A DNA stretch of 64,000 nucleotides. Source: Streptococcus oralis. GTDB taxonomy: Bacteria; Bacillota; Bacilli; Lactobacillales; Streptococcaceae. The DNA lies in assembly GCF_001983955.1 (NCBI RefSeq), contig NZ_CP019562.1:930001-994000 (forward strand), given 5' to 3'. The notes under the pieces were generated by a model, which saw nothing but the letters and a program-made list of their open reading frames with translations, had not been told where the DNA came from and searched no databases. Positions 18,825 to 27,800 of the stretch are shown here, piece after piece; the stretch's first letter is position 1, and each line of letters opens with the position of its first letter. The position numbers were made by a program, and so were the translations under genes.

Positions 18825-18905
18825 ATGAATGCACATCCAGAAAATCGTACACCTGATGATTTGTCTGGTGAAGGAAATATTCCACCGTGTAGTCGGACGG
18901 GATAG
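18825..18905 (+). pseudogene. Possible toxin-tail remnant
   Basis: A 26-codon frame reading MNAHPENRTPDDLSGEGNIP then a short tail. The wording (HPxNxTPxDLxGxGNIP) is like the very C-terminal part of some polymorphic nuclease toxins, but the stretch is too short to prove it. No start signal and no upstream domain exist. Flanked by DUF1877 and an interrupted gene. Confidence 0.3.
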
Positions 18906-18971
18906 ATAGAAATTGGTTATAGAATTTGTAAGCATAATAGATTTTAAACTTTAAGACGGAGGATTAAAGAG

Positions 18972-19526
18972 ATGGGAAAAATTAAATGGGACCAGATAAA
19001 AACTCGCTTAGATGCCTTGCTTGTCATTGATGAGTATCGAACAGATCCAAACAAGACCTGGCTTCGATTGATCAGTAAGAGTGAGGAGAGCTACGGAGTC
19101 CGTTAGCTTATAGACAACGGTTCTGGTGATTCTCTAGATGTGATCTTTACTGATAAAATAATCCTTATAAAGGGTTTTGATCATGAAAGCAGTTTGAGTC
19201 AATTTGCTGCGGATGAGTGGAATCAAGACATCATAGACGGATTTTATAAGGGAGTAGATGAAAAGTATCAAAACCTATACTCAGAAGAACAAAAAGATGA
19301 AACAACCTTATTTATCTGGTATGACGGACAAGAGCATCAAAATACCTACCAAGATCAGGACGGTGGTGAATGGTTATTATCCTACTTCTTTGACAGTTTT
19401 GAGCGATTTCATGAGTTTGTGACGTATTACTATTCAATTACCGTAGATGAGGACTTACTTAGAAAACTCTACAATCAAGGTCAGCTTTCAGAAGTAGAAT
19501 TGGAGCAGTTGATTCGAACTTCCTAG
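18972..19526 (+). pseudogene. Interrupted conserved gene (in-frame amber), family unknown
   Basis: From the ATG at 18972 (GGAGGATTAAAGAG upstream) the frame gives MGKIKWDQIKTRLDALLVID and more, 44 codons in all, to TAG at 19104-19106. The same frame continues LIDNGSGDSLDVIFTDKIIL and runs to 19526, giving 184 residues in total if the stop were read. The second part is acidic with a conserved-looking HEFVTYYYSITVDEDLLRKL. Its composition and position after DUF1877 suggest an immunity-type protein, but I do not recognise the family. The single nonsense codon marks recent inactivation. Confidence 0.6.
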
Positions 19527-19712
19527 CTGGAAATATTTATAAAATCTGATGAAAAGAACTGATTTTCGATATCAAGTCATACTTGAAGAATTATTGAAGC
19601 AGCTAGTGATTGTAGTTTCTTTTTTCTTATGCAGATAACGATTTAAAACGATTTCTTTTTATTGTTGAAAGATATTTCGCGAACAAAAACTCAAAAAATT
19701 AAAAAAAAGTAC

Positions 19713-19741
19713 TTTACAAGCTCTTGTAAACATGATATAGT
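19713..19741 (+). promoter_or_regulatory. Promoter of the structured RNA
   Basis: TTTACA (19713-19718), 17-bp spacer, TATAGT (19736-19741), giving a start near 19748. The region 19527-19712 holds no gene that I can support. Confidence 0.7.
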
Positions 19742-19747
19742 TATAAG

Positions 19748-20075
19748 GCTTAGAAAATGAGATGATGTTTTCTAGCAAATATAAACCCGAGTAAAAAATG
19801 CCTACGGACAGGCAGGGTTGAATGCCGAAGCGTGGTTAAAAAGCCACATTATTGATAGGGTTAAAAGCCTACTTTTATAAGTTGATGTTAGGACGTTTGT
19901 CCTAATTCATAAATTTTTAGTGTGGTGAAAGCACACGTCATCTTGTGAAACGATCAATAAAGTACGTAATATTTGCTACTAGAGAGTTAGGAAACATCAG
20001 GAACAGACATACTCAACAGAAACCAAAATACACACGTCAGAAGATTGCAGAGCAGGTGAAAACCTGCTCTTTTTT
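19748..20075 (+). ncRNA. Candidate structured RNA of about 330 nt upstream of speA
   Basis: It has its own promoter and Rho-independent terminator and no coding frame of note. Pairings that can be read directly: AACCC (19784-19788) with GGGTT (19815-19819), enclosing TGCCT/AGGCA (19799-19814); GTGG/CCAC (19832-19847); TTAGGAC/GTCCTAA (19888-19905); GTGTG/CACAC (19920-19936); and a long-range 10-bp perfect pairing TAGCAAATAT (19773-19782) with ATATTTGCTA (19969-19978). TGATGTT (19883-19889) can pair with AACATCA (19993-19999), and GATGA (19761-19765) with TCATC (19938-19942); the latter crosses the 10-bp helix, so pseudoknots are likely. It may be a known complex motif such as the raiA RNA, or a leader controlling the polyamine operon. 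I could not identify it. Confidence 0.65.
20050..20075 (+). terminator. Terminator of the structured RNA
   Basis: GAGCAGGT-gaaa-ACCTGCTC followed by TTTTTT. It ends 65 bp before the speA start, so it either closes a free RNA or works as an attenuator of the operon. Confidence 0.85.
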
Positions 20076-20140
20076 CATAAGTCAACCTTTAGTCGCCTTT
20101 ATCTTTTTGAGGTGCTAAAAATACGGTAAAGGAGTATGTC

Positions 20141-21601
20141 TTGAAGAAGTTAGATCAAAACCAAGCCCCAATTTATGAGGCCTTGGTCAAGCTACGCAAG
20201 AAAAGAATTGTCCCCTTTGATGTGCCAGGTCACAAGCGTGGACGAGGAAATCCAGAACTTGTCGAACTATTAGGAGAAAAATGTGTTGGCATTGATGTCA
20301 ATTCGATGAAACCCTTAGATAATCTAGGTCATCCCATTTCGATTATTCGAGATGCTGAGGAATTGGCAGCGGATGCTTTTGGTGCAGCCCATGCCTTTCT
20401 CATGATTGGGGGAACAACCTCATCAGTTCAAACCATGATTCTTTCCACCTGCAAGGCAGGAGATAAGATTATTCTACCGAGAAATGTCCATAAATCTGCT
20501 ATCAATGCGTTGGTTCTATGTGGTGCCATTCCCATCTATATCGAGATGAGTGTGGATCCTAAAATCGGCATCGCTTTAGGTCTTGAAAATGAACGGGTGG
20601 CCCAGGCCATTAAGGAACATCCAGATGCAAAAGCTATCCTAATCAACAATCCTACTTACTATGGAATTTGTTCAGACCTCAAGGGTTTAACGGAAATGGG
20701 TCATGAAGCGGGCATGCTGGTTTTAGTGGATGAAGCCCATGGAGCGCATTTGCATTTTACAGATAAACTTCCAATTTCTGCTATGGATGCAGGTGCTGAT
20801 ATGGCGGCAGTCTCTATGCATAAGTCTGGTGGGAGTTTGACCCAGAGCTCCATCCTTCTTATCGGGGAGCAGATGAATCCTGAGTACGTTCGTCAGATTA
20901 TCAACCTGACCCAGTCTACGTCTGCCTCTTATCTACTTATGGCTAGTTTAGATATTTCTCGACGAAACTTGGCCCTTCGTGGTAAAGAGTCTTTTGAGAA
21001 AGTCATTGAGCTATCCGAATACGCTCGTCGTGAGATCAATGCTATCGGTGGTTACTATGCCTACTCAAAAGAGCTCATAGACGGTGTGTCGGTCTGTGAT
21101 TTTGACGTGACCAAGCTGTCCGTTTATACTCAGGGTATTGGCTTAACAGGGATAGAGGTTTATGACCTCTTGCGAGACGAATACGATATTCAGATCGAGT
21201 TTGGCGATATTGGCAATATCTTGGCTTATATTTCAATCGGTGACCGCATCCAAGACATCGAGCGTTTGGTCGGTGCATTAGCGGATATCAAGAGACTCTA
21301 CTCAAGAGATGGAAAAGACTTGATTGCTGGAGAATATATCCAACCAGAGTTAGTGCTGTCTCCTCAGGAAGCCTTTTATTCAGAGAGAAGAAGTTTAACC
21401 TTGGATGAGTCTGTCGGACAGGTCTGTGGGGAATTTGTCATGTGTTATCCTCCAGGGATTCCAATCCTAGCACCAGGTGAACGCATTACACGAGAAATTG
21501 TAGACTATATCCAATTTGCTAAGGAACGTGGTTGCTCCCTCCAAGGGACGGAAGATCCAGAGGTCAATCACATCAACGTCATTAAGAGAAAGGAGAACTA
21601 G
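20141..21601 (+). CDS. speA: Orn/Lys/Arg decarboxylase, probable arginine decarboxylase
   Basis: A 486-residue cytosolic PLP enzyme of the aspartate-aminotransferase-fold decarboxylases. VPGHKRGRGNP is the usual N-terminal motif, VLVDEAHGAHLHF holds the PLP aspartate and histidine, and AAVSMHKSGGSLTQSS has the Schiff-base lysine. Often labelled lysine decarboxylase, but its operon with aguA and aguB points to arginine to agmatine. The start is TTG at 20141 with AAAGGAG 7 nt upstream. The length is shorter than the E. coli inducible enzymes and fits the Gram-positive SpeA/YaaO group. It is first of six tightly packed polyamine genes. Confidence 0.9.
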   Translation: MKKLDQNQAPIYEALVKLRKKRIVPFDVPGHKRGRGNPELVELLGEKCVGIDVNSMKPLDNLGHPISIIRDAEELAADAFGAAHAFLMIGGTTSSVQTMILSTCKAGDKIILPRNVHKSAINALVLCGAIPIYIEMSVDPKIGIALGLENERVAQAIKEHPDAKAILINNPTYYGICSDLKGLTEMGHEAGMLVLVDEAHGAHLHFTDKLPISAMDAGADMAAVSMHKSGGSLTQSSILLIGEQMNPEYVRQIINLTQSTSASYLLMASLDISRRNLALRGKESFEKVIELSEYARREINAIGGYYAYSKELIDGVSVCDFDVTKLSVYTQGIGLTGIEVYDLLRDEYDIQIEFGDIGNILAYISIGDRIQDIERLVGALADIKRLYSRDGKDLIAGEYIQPELVLSPQEAFYSERRSLTLDESVGQVCGEFVMCYPPGIPILAPGERITREIVDYIQFAKERGCSLQGTEDPEVNHINVIKRKEN

Positions 21602-22462
21602 ATGGATTTATGGTTTTCTGAAGTTCATACTCCAGATGTGAAATTATCCCTGAGAACAGCCAAGCAACTCTATGCTGGTAAAAGTGAATGGCAGGATATA
21701 GAGGTATTAGATACACCAGCTTTTGGGAAAATACTGATTTTAAATGGGCATGTCTTATTCTCAGATGCGGATGATTTTGTCTACAACGAAATGACGGTCC
21801 ACGTTCCCATGGCTGTCCACCCAAATCCAAAGAAAGTCTTGGTTATTGGGGGTGGTGACGGTGGTGTTGCCCAAGTATTAACCCTCTATCCTGAACTAGA
21901 GCAAATCGATATTGTGGAACCAGATGAGATGTTGGTTGAGGTTTGTCGTGAGTATTTCCAAGACTTTGCTGCGGGGCTAGATGATCCTCGTGTCACCATT
22001 TACTATCAAAACGGGCTACGCTTTTTGCGAAACTGTGAAGATGACTACGATATTATCATCAACGATGCGACAGACCCATTTGGACATACGGAAGGTCTCT
22101 TTACCAAGGAATTTTACGGTAACAGTTACAGAGCTCTAAAAGAAGACGGTATCATGATTTACCAGCATGGGAGTCCGTTTTTTGACGAGGATGAGTCTGC
22201 TTGTCGTAGTATGCATCGTAAGGTCAATCAAGCCTTTCCAATCAGTCGGGTTTATCAGGCCCATATCCCAACAAGTCCAGCTGGCTATTGGTTGTTTGGA
22301 TTTGCATCGAAAAAATACCACCCTATCAAAGATTTTGACAAGGAAGGCTGGAAAAAACGCCAGCTTTTCACAGAATACTATACTGCAAACTTACATGTGG
22401 GAGCCTTTATGCTGCCCAAGTATGTAGAAGACATTTTAGAAGAAGAGGAAGGAAAAAAATGA
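21602..22462 (+). CDS. speE: Spermidine synthase (polyamine aminopropyltransferase)
   Basis: A 286-residue enzyme. The SAM-type fold shows VLVIGGGDGGVAQVLTLYPE, VEPDEMLVEVCREYF and INDATDPFGHTEGLF, where the DxTDP-type loop carries the catalytic aspartate. It transfers an aminopropyl group from decarboxylated SAM to putrescine. It begins directly at the speA stop and its end overlaps the next gene by 4 nt. No speD (SAM decarboxylase) lies in the window, which makes the aminopropyl donor uncertain in this operon. Confidence 0.93.
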   Translation: MDLWFSEVHTPDVKLSLRTAKQLYAGKSEWQDIEVLDTPAFGKILILNGHVLFSDADDFVYNEMTVHVPMAVHPNPKKVLVIGGGDGGVAQVLTLYPELEQIDIVEPDEMLVEVCREYFQDFAAGLDDPRVTIYYQNGLRFLRNCEDDYDIIINDATDPFGHTEGLFTKEFYGNSYRALKEDGIMIYQHGSPFFDEDESACRSMHRKVNQAFPISRVYQAHIPTSPAGYWLFGFASKKYHPIKDFDKEGWKKRQLFTEYYTANLHVGAFMLPKYVEDILEEEEGKK

Positions 22463-23718
22463 GTCGTTTATTAGTTATTGGATGTGGGGGCGTTGCCCAA
22501 GTTGCTATTTCAAAGATTTGCCAAGATAGCGAAACCTTTACAGAGATTATGATTGCTAGCCGTACCAAGTCAAAATGTGATGACTTAAAGTCTAAATTAG
22601 AAGGGAAAACAAGTACAAAGATTGAGACAGCTGCCCTTGACGCTGACAAGGTTGAAGAAGTCATTGCCTTGATTGAAAGCTACAAGCCAGAAGCTGTTTT
22701 GAACGTAGCACTCCCATATCAAGACTTGACCATTATGGATGCTTGCTTGGCAACAGGTGTCCACTATATCGATACCGCCAACTATGAGGCTGAGGACACA
22801 GAAGACCCTGAATGGCGTGCTATCTATGAAAAACGCTGCAAGGAACTAGGTTTTACAGCCTATTTTGACTACTCATGGCAGTGGGCTTACCAAGAAAAAT
22901 TCAAAGAAGCAGGCTTAACAGCTCTTCTTGGTTCTGGTTTTGACCCAGGTGTAACCAGTGTCTTTTCAGCTTATGCTCTCAAACACTATTTTGATGAAAT
23001 CCATTATATTGACATTCTAGACTGTAATGGTGGGGATCACGGTTATCCATTTGCTACTAATTTTAATCCAGAAATCAATCTCCGCGAGGTTTCTGCGCCA
23101 GGTTCTTACTGGGAAGATGGAAAATGGGTAGAAGTGGAAGCTATGTCAATCAAGCGTGAGTACGATTTCCCTCAAGTTGGACAAAAAGACATGTATCTCC
23201 TTCACCATGAAGAAATTGAATCATTGGCCAAGAACATTCCTGGAGTCAAACGGATTCGTTTCTTTATGACTTTTGGCCAATCTTATCTAACTCACATGAA
23301 ATGCTTGGAAAACGTTGGTCTCCTTCGTACGGATGCTATTAACTTTAATGGACAAGACATTGTACCGATTCAATTCTTAAAAGCCTTGCTTCCTGATCCA
23401 GCCAGCCTTGGCCCACGTACAGTTGGAAAAACCAATATCGGCTGTATCTTTACAGGTGTCAAAGACGGTGTTGAAAAGACTATCTATATCTACAATGTTT
23501 GTGATCATCAGGAATGTTACGCAGAAGTTGGTTCACAGGCAATTTCATACACAACAGGAGTTCCAGCCATGATTGGGACAAAATTAGTGATGAATGGTAC
23601 TTGGAAACAACCTGGAGTTTACAACCTTGAAGAATTGGATCCAGATCCATTCATGGAAGCTTTGAATGAGTACGGCTTGCCTTGGGTTGTGGTAGAAAAC
23701 CCGCAAATGGTGGACTAA
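22459..23718 (+). CDS. lys1: Carboxy(nor)spermidine dehydrogenase, saccharopine dehydrogenase family
   Basis: A 419-residue oxidoreductase with an N-terminal Rossmann motif (LLVIGCGGVAQVAISKI) and the saccharopine-dehydrogenase-like C-terminal domain. Commonly annotated saccharopine dehydrogenase, but being directly followed by nspC it most likely condenses putrescine with aspartate semialdehyde to carboxyspermidine (NADPH). Streptococci do not make lysine by the aminoadipate route, which supports this reading. The start overlaps speE (ATGA) and the stop overlaps nspC (TAATG). Confidence 0.88.
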   Translation: MSRLLVIGCGGVAQVAISKICQDSETFTEIMIASRTKSKCDDLKSKLEGKTSTKIETAALDADKVEEVIALIESYKPEAVLNVALPYQDLTIMDACLATGVHYIDTANYEAEDTEDPEWRAIYEKRCKELGFTAYFDYSWQWAYQEKFKEAGLTALLGSGFDPGVTSVFSAYALKHYFDEIHYIDILDCNGGDHGYPFATNFNPEINLREVSAPGSYWEDGKWVEVEAMSIKREYDFPQVGQKDMYLLHHEEIESLAKNIPGVKRIRFFMTFGQSYLTHMKCLENVGLLRTDAINFNGQDIVPIQFLKALLPDPASLGPRTVGKTNIGCIFTGVKDGVEKTIYIYNVCDHQECYAEVGSQAISYTTGVPAMIGTKLVMNGTWKQPGVYNLEELDPDPFMEALNEYGLPWVVVENPQMVD

Positions 23719-24845
23719 TGAAGTTAGAACAAGTACCCACACCAGCCTATGTCATTGACTTAGGAAAATTAGAAGCCAATTGCCGTATTTTACAGCAAGT
23801 TCAGGAAGAAGCGGGCTGCAAGGTTTTACTGGCCCAGAAGGCTTATTCTCTTTATAAAACCTATCCCTTAATTAGCCAGTATCTCTCTGGTACAACGGCT
23901 AGTGGTCTCTATGAGGCTAAACTAGCACGAGAAGAGTTCCCAGGGGAAGTCCATGTCTTTGCGCCAGCTTTCAAGGAATCAGATATGGAAGAGTTACTTC
24001 AGATATCAGATCATATCGTCTTTAATTCGGAGAGACAGTTGCGTAAATACGGTTCTCGTTGTCGAGAGGCTGGTATCAGTGTTGGTTTGCGCCTCAACCC
24101 TCAATGTTCAACTCAAGGAGATCACGCGCTCTATGACCCTTGTGCTCCGGGATCTCGGTTTGGAGTTACTTTAGACAAGATACCGAGTGATTTGCTGGAC
24201 TTAGTAGATGGTCTTCATTTTCATACCCTTTGTGAGCAGGGGGCAGATGATTTAGAAACAACTTTGAAAGCTGTAGAAGCGCAGTTTGGACCTTATTTAT
24301 ATAAGGTCAAATGGCTCAATATGGGTGGAGGACACCACATAACGAGAGAAGACTATGATGTGGATTTGCTGATTTCTGAAATCAAGCGTATCCGAGAAAC
24401 TTACAATCTTGAAGTCTATATCGAGCCGGGTGAAGCTATTGCGCTCAATGCGGGTTATCTAGCAACGGAGGTATTGGATATTGTAGAAAACGGTATGGAA
24501 ATCTTGGTTTTAGATGCCTCTGCAACCTGCCATATGCCTGATGTACTTGAGATGCCCTATCGTCCACCTTTGAGAAATGGATTTGAGGCTCAGGAAAAAG
24601 CCCATACCTATAGACTTTCTTCCAATACCTGTCTGACGGGTGATGTGATTGGTGATTATAGCTTTGAAAATCCAGTTGAGATTGGAGACAGACTTTACTT
24701 TGAAGACATGGCTATTTACTCCTTTGTCAAAAATAATACCTTTAACGGTATTGGCTTGCCAAGTCTCTATCTCATGGACGAGCAAGGTGACTGTAGCTTA
24801 GTCAAAGCTTTTGGCTATCAAGACTTTAAAGGGAGATTATCATGA
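23718..24845 (+). CDS. nspC: Carboxy(nor)spermidine decarboxylase
   Basis: A 375-residue PLP enzyme of the alanine-racemase fold (type III). [15 protein letters not shown] is the family start, [15 protein letters not shown] contains the PLP lysine, and [20 protein letters not shown] and [14 protein letters not shown] are typical of NspC. It decarboxylates carboxyspermidine to spermidine. I start at the ATG at 23718 (TAATG overlap with the dehydrogenase) rather than an in-frame ATG 36 nt upstream inside that gene. The end overlaps aguA by 4 nt. Confidence 0.92.
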   Translation: MKLEQVPTPAYVIDLGKLEANCRILQQVQEEAGCKVLLAQKAYSLYKTYPLISQYLSGTTASGLYEAKLAREEFPGEVHVFAPAFKESDMEELLQISDHIVFNSERQLRKYGSRCREAGISVGLRLNPQCSTQGDHALYDPCAPGSRFGVTLDKIPSDLLDLVDGLHFHTLCEQGADDLETTLKAVEAQFGPYLYKVKWLNMGGGHHITREDYDVDLLISEIKRIRETYNLEVYIEPGEAIALNAGYLATEVLDIVENGMEILVLDASATCHMPDVLEMPYRPPLRNGFEAQEKAHTYRLSSNTCLTGDVIGDYSFENPVEIGDRLYFEDMAIYSFVKNNTFNGIGLPSLYLMDEQGDCSLVKAFGYQDFKGRLS

Positions 24846-25927
24846 TGGACAGTCCAAAGAAATTAGGCTACCGTATGCCGGCAGAGTATGAACCACACCA
24901 TGGCACCATCATGATCTGGCCGACTCGACCAGGTTCATGGCCCTTTCAAGGAAAGGCTGCCAAAAAAGCATTTAGCCAAATTATAAAGACCATAGCAGAA
25001 GGGGAAAGGGTTTATCTTTTGGTGGAGCAGGACCATCTATCTGAAGCCCAAGACTATCTTGGAGATAGCGTTGTTTATCTAGACATTCCCACCAATGATG
25101 CCTGGGCGCGTGATACAGGTCCGACCATTCTCGTCAATGATAAAAGAGAAAAATTGGCAGTCGATTGGTCTTTTAATGCCTGGGGTGGTGCTGTCGATGG
25201 TCTTTATCAAGATTATGAAGAGGACAACCAAGTAGCTAGTCGTTTTGCAGAGACCTTGGAAATGCCTGTTTACGATGCCAAACCTTTTGTACTGGAAGGC
25301 GGGGCAATCCATAGCGATGGTCAAGGGACTATTCTTGTGACTGAAAGTTGCTTACTCAGTCCTGGACGGAATCCCCACCTGTCTAAAGAGCAAATTGAAA
25401 ATACCTTATTAGAGAGCCTTGGCGCTGAAAAAGTTATCTGGCTTCCTTATGGTATTTATCAGGACGAAACCAATGAACACGTTGACAATGTTGCCGCTTT
25501 CGTTGGTCCTGCAGAGCTTGTCTTGGCTTGGACAGATGATCAAAATGATCCTCAGTATGCCATGTCTGCAGCTGACCTTGAGCTTTTAGAAAAAGAAACA
25601 GATGCAAAAGGTCGTCACTTCACCATTCATAAACTGCCAATTCCAGCTAATCTACAAGTCGTTACTGAAGAAGATTTACCAGGTTATACCTATGAAGATG
25701 GGGAAGAGGAGCGTTATGAGGGCGAGCGTCTTGCAGCTTCCTATGTCAATTTTTATATTGCCAACAAGGCTGTCTTAGTGCCCCAGTTTGAGGATGTAAA
25801 CGACCAAGTGGCCCTAGATATTCTCAGCAAGTGTTTCCCAGACCGTAAGATCGTAGGAATACCAGCAAGAGACATTCTGTTAGGTGGTGGCAATATCCAC
25901 TGTATCACCCAACAAATCCCAGAATAG
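24842..25927 (+). CDS. aguA: Agmatine deiminase
   Basis: A 361-residue member of the guanidino-modifying superfamily. [43 protein letters not shown] and the C-terminal [13 protein letters not shown] with the nucleophilic cysteine are all intact. It converts agmatine to N-carbamoylputrescine and ammonia. The start is ATGATG at 24842, overlapping nspC; either ATG would serve. With aguB it completes the arginine decarboxylase route to putrescine; no putrescine carbamoyltransferase (catabolic pathway) is present, which argues for biosynthesis. Confidence 0.95.
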   Translation: MMDSPKKLGYRMPAEYEPHHGTIMIWPTRPGSWPFQGKAAKKAFSQIIKTIAEGERVYLLVEQDHLSEAQDYLGDSVVYLDIPTNDAWARDTGPTILVNDKREKLAVDWSFNAWGGAVDGLYQDYEEDNQVASRFAETLEMPVYDAKPFVLEGGAIHSDGQGTILVTESCLLSPGRNPHLSKEQIENTLLESLGAEKVIWLPYGIYQDETNEHVDNVAAFVGPAELVLAWTDDQNDPQYAMSAADLELLEKETDAKGRHFTIHKLPIPANLQVVTEEDLPGYTYEDGEEERYEGERLAASYVNFYIANKAVLVPQFEDVNDQVALDILSKCFPDRKIVGIPARDILLGGGNIHCITQQIPE

Positions 25928-25936
25928 GAGAAAAAG

Positions 25937-26812
25937 ATGAGAAATGTAAGAGTTGCAGCGATCCAGATGCAATGTGCTAAGGATGTGGCAACGAATATCC
26001 AAACAGCGGAACGTTTAGTTCGCCAAGCTGCAAAACAAGGCGCACAAATCATTCTCTTGCCGGAGTTGTTTGAACGTCCTTATTTTTGTCAGGAACGCCA
26101 GTATGACTACTACCAGTATGCCCAGTCGGTGATAGAAAATACAGCTATTCAGCATTTCAAGGAGCTTGCTAAGGAACTAAATGTTGTTCTACCGATTAGT
26201 TTCTACGAAAAAGATGGCAATGTCTTGTATAACTCAATCGCCGTCATTGATGCTGATGGAGAAGTGCTGGGCGTCTATCGGAAGACCCATATACCAGATG
26301 ATCATTATTATCAAGAAAAATTTTACTTTACGCCTGGTAACACTGGTTTCAAGGTCTGGGATACTCGCTATGCTAAGATTGGGATTGGTATCTGTTGGGA
26401 TCAATGGTTCCCTGAAACAGCCCGTTGTCTTGCATTGAATGGGGCAGAATTGCTCTTTTACCCAACCGCTATCGGTTCAGAGCCTATCTTAGATACGGAT
26501 AGTTGTGGTCACTGGCAACGTACCATGCAAGGGCACGCAGCAGCGAATATTGTCCCAGTCATTGCAGCCAATCGTTACGGTTTGGAAGAAGTCACTCCTA
26601 GTGAGGAAAATGGTGGACAAAGTTCCAGTCTTGACTTCTACGGTTCGTCCTTTATGACGGATGAAACAGGAGCTATTTTAGAGAAAGCTGAAAGACAAGG
26701 TGAAGCTGTTCTGTTAGCAACTTATGACCTTGACAAGGGAGCAAGCGAGCGCCTCAACTGGGGACTATTTCGTGATAGGAGACCAGAAATGTATCAACGG
26801 ATTACCGACTAG
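25937..26812 (+). CDS. aguB: N-carbamoylputrescine amidase
   Basis: A 291-residue nitrilase-superfamily amidohydrolase. The catalytic triad is visible: glutamate in ILLPELFERPYF, lysine in YRKTHIPDDHYY, cysteine in GIGICWDQWFPE. It hydrolyses N-carbamoylputrescine to putrescine, CO2 and ammonia. AGGAGAAAAAG precedes the ATG 9 bp after aguA. Last gene of the operon; a terminator follows. Confidence 0.95.
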   Translation: MRNVRVAAIQMQCAKDVATNIQTAERLVRQAAKQGAQIILLPELFERPYFCQERQYDYYQYAQSVIENTAIQHFKELAKELNVVLPISFYEKDGNVLYNSIAVIDADGEVLGVYRKTHIPDDHYYQEKFYFTPGNTGFKVWDTRYAKIGIGICWDQWFPETARCLALNGAELLFYPTAIGSEPILDTDSCGHWQRTMQGHAAANIVPVIAANRYGLEEVTPSEENGGQSSSLDFYGSSFMTDETGAILEKAERQGEAVLLATYDLDKGASERLNWGLFRDRRPEMYQRITD

Positions 26813-26846
26813 AAGGTAACTTTCATAATAAATTTTTGATATTCAC

Positions 26847-26879
26847 GCCTGTCTTACAAAAATGTAAGATAGGCTTTTT
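26847..26879 (+). terminator. Terminator of the polyamine operon
   Basis: GCCTGTCTTAC / GTAAGATAGGC with one mismatch and loop AAAAAT, followed by TTTTT. Confidence 0.8.
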
Positions 26880-26956
26880 AAATGTAAGATGGGTGTACGA
26901 TTATGCGTAGAAATGTATGCTATACTCTATGTAGATCAAAAAGAAAGAGGTTTATT

Positions 26957-27694
26957 ATGAAAAAATGGAATGCGACGCAGTTGAAGTATCTGATGGCGGC
27001 AGTAATGGTTCTGGACCATATCCCGCATATCACAGGGATTGTTTCTCCTTTGTGGGAAGGTATCTTTCACGCCTTGACCCGTTGTGTGGGAGTTTGGTTT
27101 GCCTATATGGCTATGGAAGGCTTCATCCATACTCGAAATTTGAAAAACTACCTCATCCGTCTTTGGAGTTGGGCGCTGATCATGTTTGCTGGAAATAGCC
27201 TACTCAATGCCCTATTTTCCTCTAAGGGAGTAATGGTCACTAATAATATTTTCTTAACTTTGGCCATCGGTGTTACCATGCTTTGGATTGGTTTTCCCAG
27301 AAAAGAGCTGGATAAAAAAGAGAAGTTGTGGCGTCGGATTGGGCTTGCTGGTCTCTTGATTTTCGGGTGTCTTTTTACTGAGGGTGGCATCACCATGCTA
27401 CCATTTCTCTTGATTAGTTACTCTTGTCGAAATCGCAAGGGCTTGCGAAATCTCCTATATGCCTTTCTGTGGGCCTTCTTGTTAGTGACTTCCATCCAAA
27501 TATACGACACTTGGCACCAAACACTAGAAATGATGCTTTTCAATTCTGACTGGCTCTTTATCACCGTCTTTCCTTTTATGGCCTTGTATAATGGACAGCG
27601 AGGAAAAGAAACCAGTTGGAGTAAATATTTCTTTTATATTTTCTACCCAGCTCATCTATGGATTATAACTTTGATTGCTTATTTGCTTAAGTAG
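26957..27694 (+). CDS. TraX-family integral membrane protein
   Basis: A 245-residue protein with about eight hydrophobic segments. It opens KKWNATQLKYLMAAVMVLDH and has the family's MVLDHIPHI near the start. In F plasmids TraX acetylates pilin, while chromosomal streptococcal homologues belong to the acyltransferase-3-like group and have unknown substrates. I start at the ATG at 26957 (GAAAGAGG upstream), not at an earlier in-frame ATG at 26903. Not obviously linked to conjugation here. Confidence 0.8.
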   Translation: MKKWNATQLKYLMAAVMVLDHIPHITGIVSPLWEGIFHALTRCVGVWFAYMAMEGFIHTRNLKNYLIRLWSWALIMFAGNSLLNALFSSKGVMVTNNIFLTLAIGVTMLWIGFPRKELDKKEKLWRRIGLAGLLIFGCLFTEGGITMLPFLLISYSCRNRKGLRNLLYAFLWAFLLVTSIQIYDTWHQTLEMMLFNSDWLFITVFPFMALYNGQRGKETSWSKYFFYIFYPAHLWIITLIAYLLK

Positions 27695-27708
27695 ATTCAA
27701 TACTCATT

Positions 27709-27743
27709 AGCTCCATCTTGCTTAAAATGTGAGAGGAGCTTTT
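27709..27743 (+). terminator. Terminator after the TraX-like gene
   Basis: AGCTCC / GGAGCT arms with a 20-nt loop and TTTT. Confidence 0.55.
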
Positions 27744-27800
27744 CTGTATCTGGAATTCACAATAAAACATGTTATAATTGTTTTAGAAAGGACGAGGTTT

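Noticed and set aside
19821-19832. TGCCGAAGC reminiscent of lysine-riboswitch core, upstream of a Lys/Arg decarboxylase
   Set aside because: The remaining L-box elements are absent and the overall fold is different.
26957-27694. Conjugation locus suggested by the TraX-like protein
   Set aside because: No relaxase, coupling protein or secretion genes nearby; chromosomal TraX homologues are common in streptococci.
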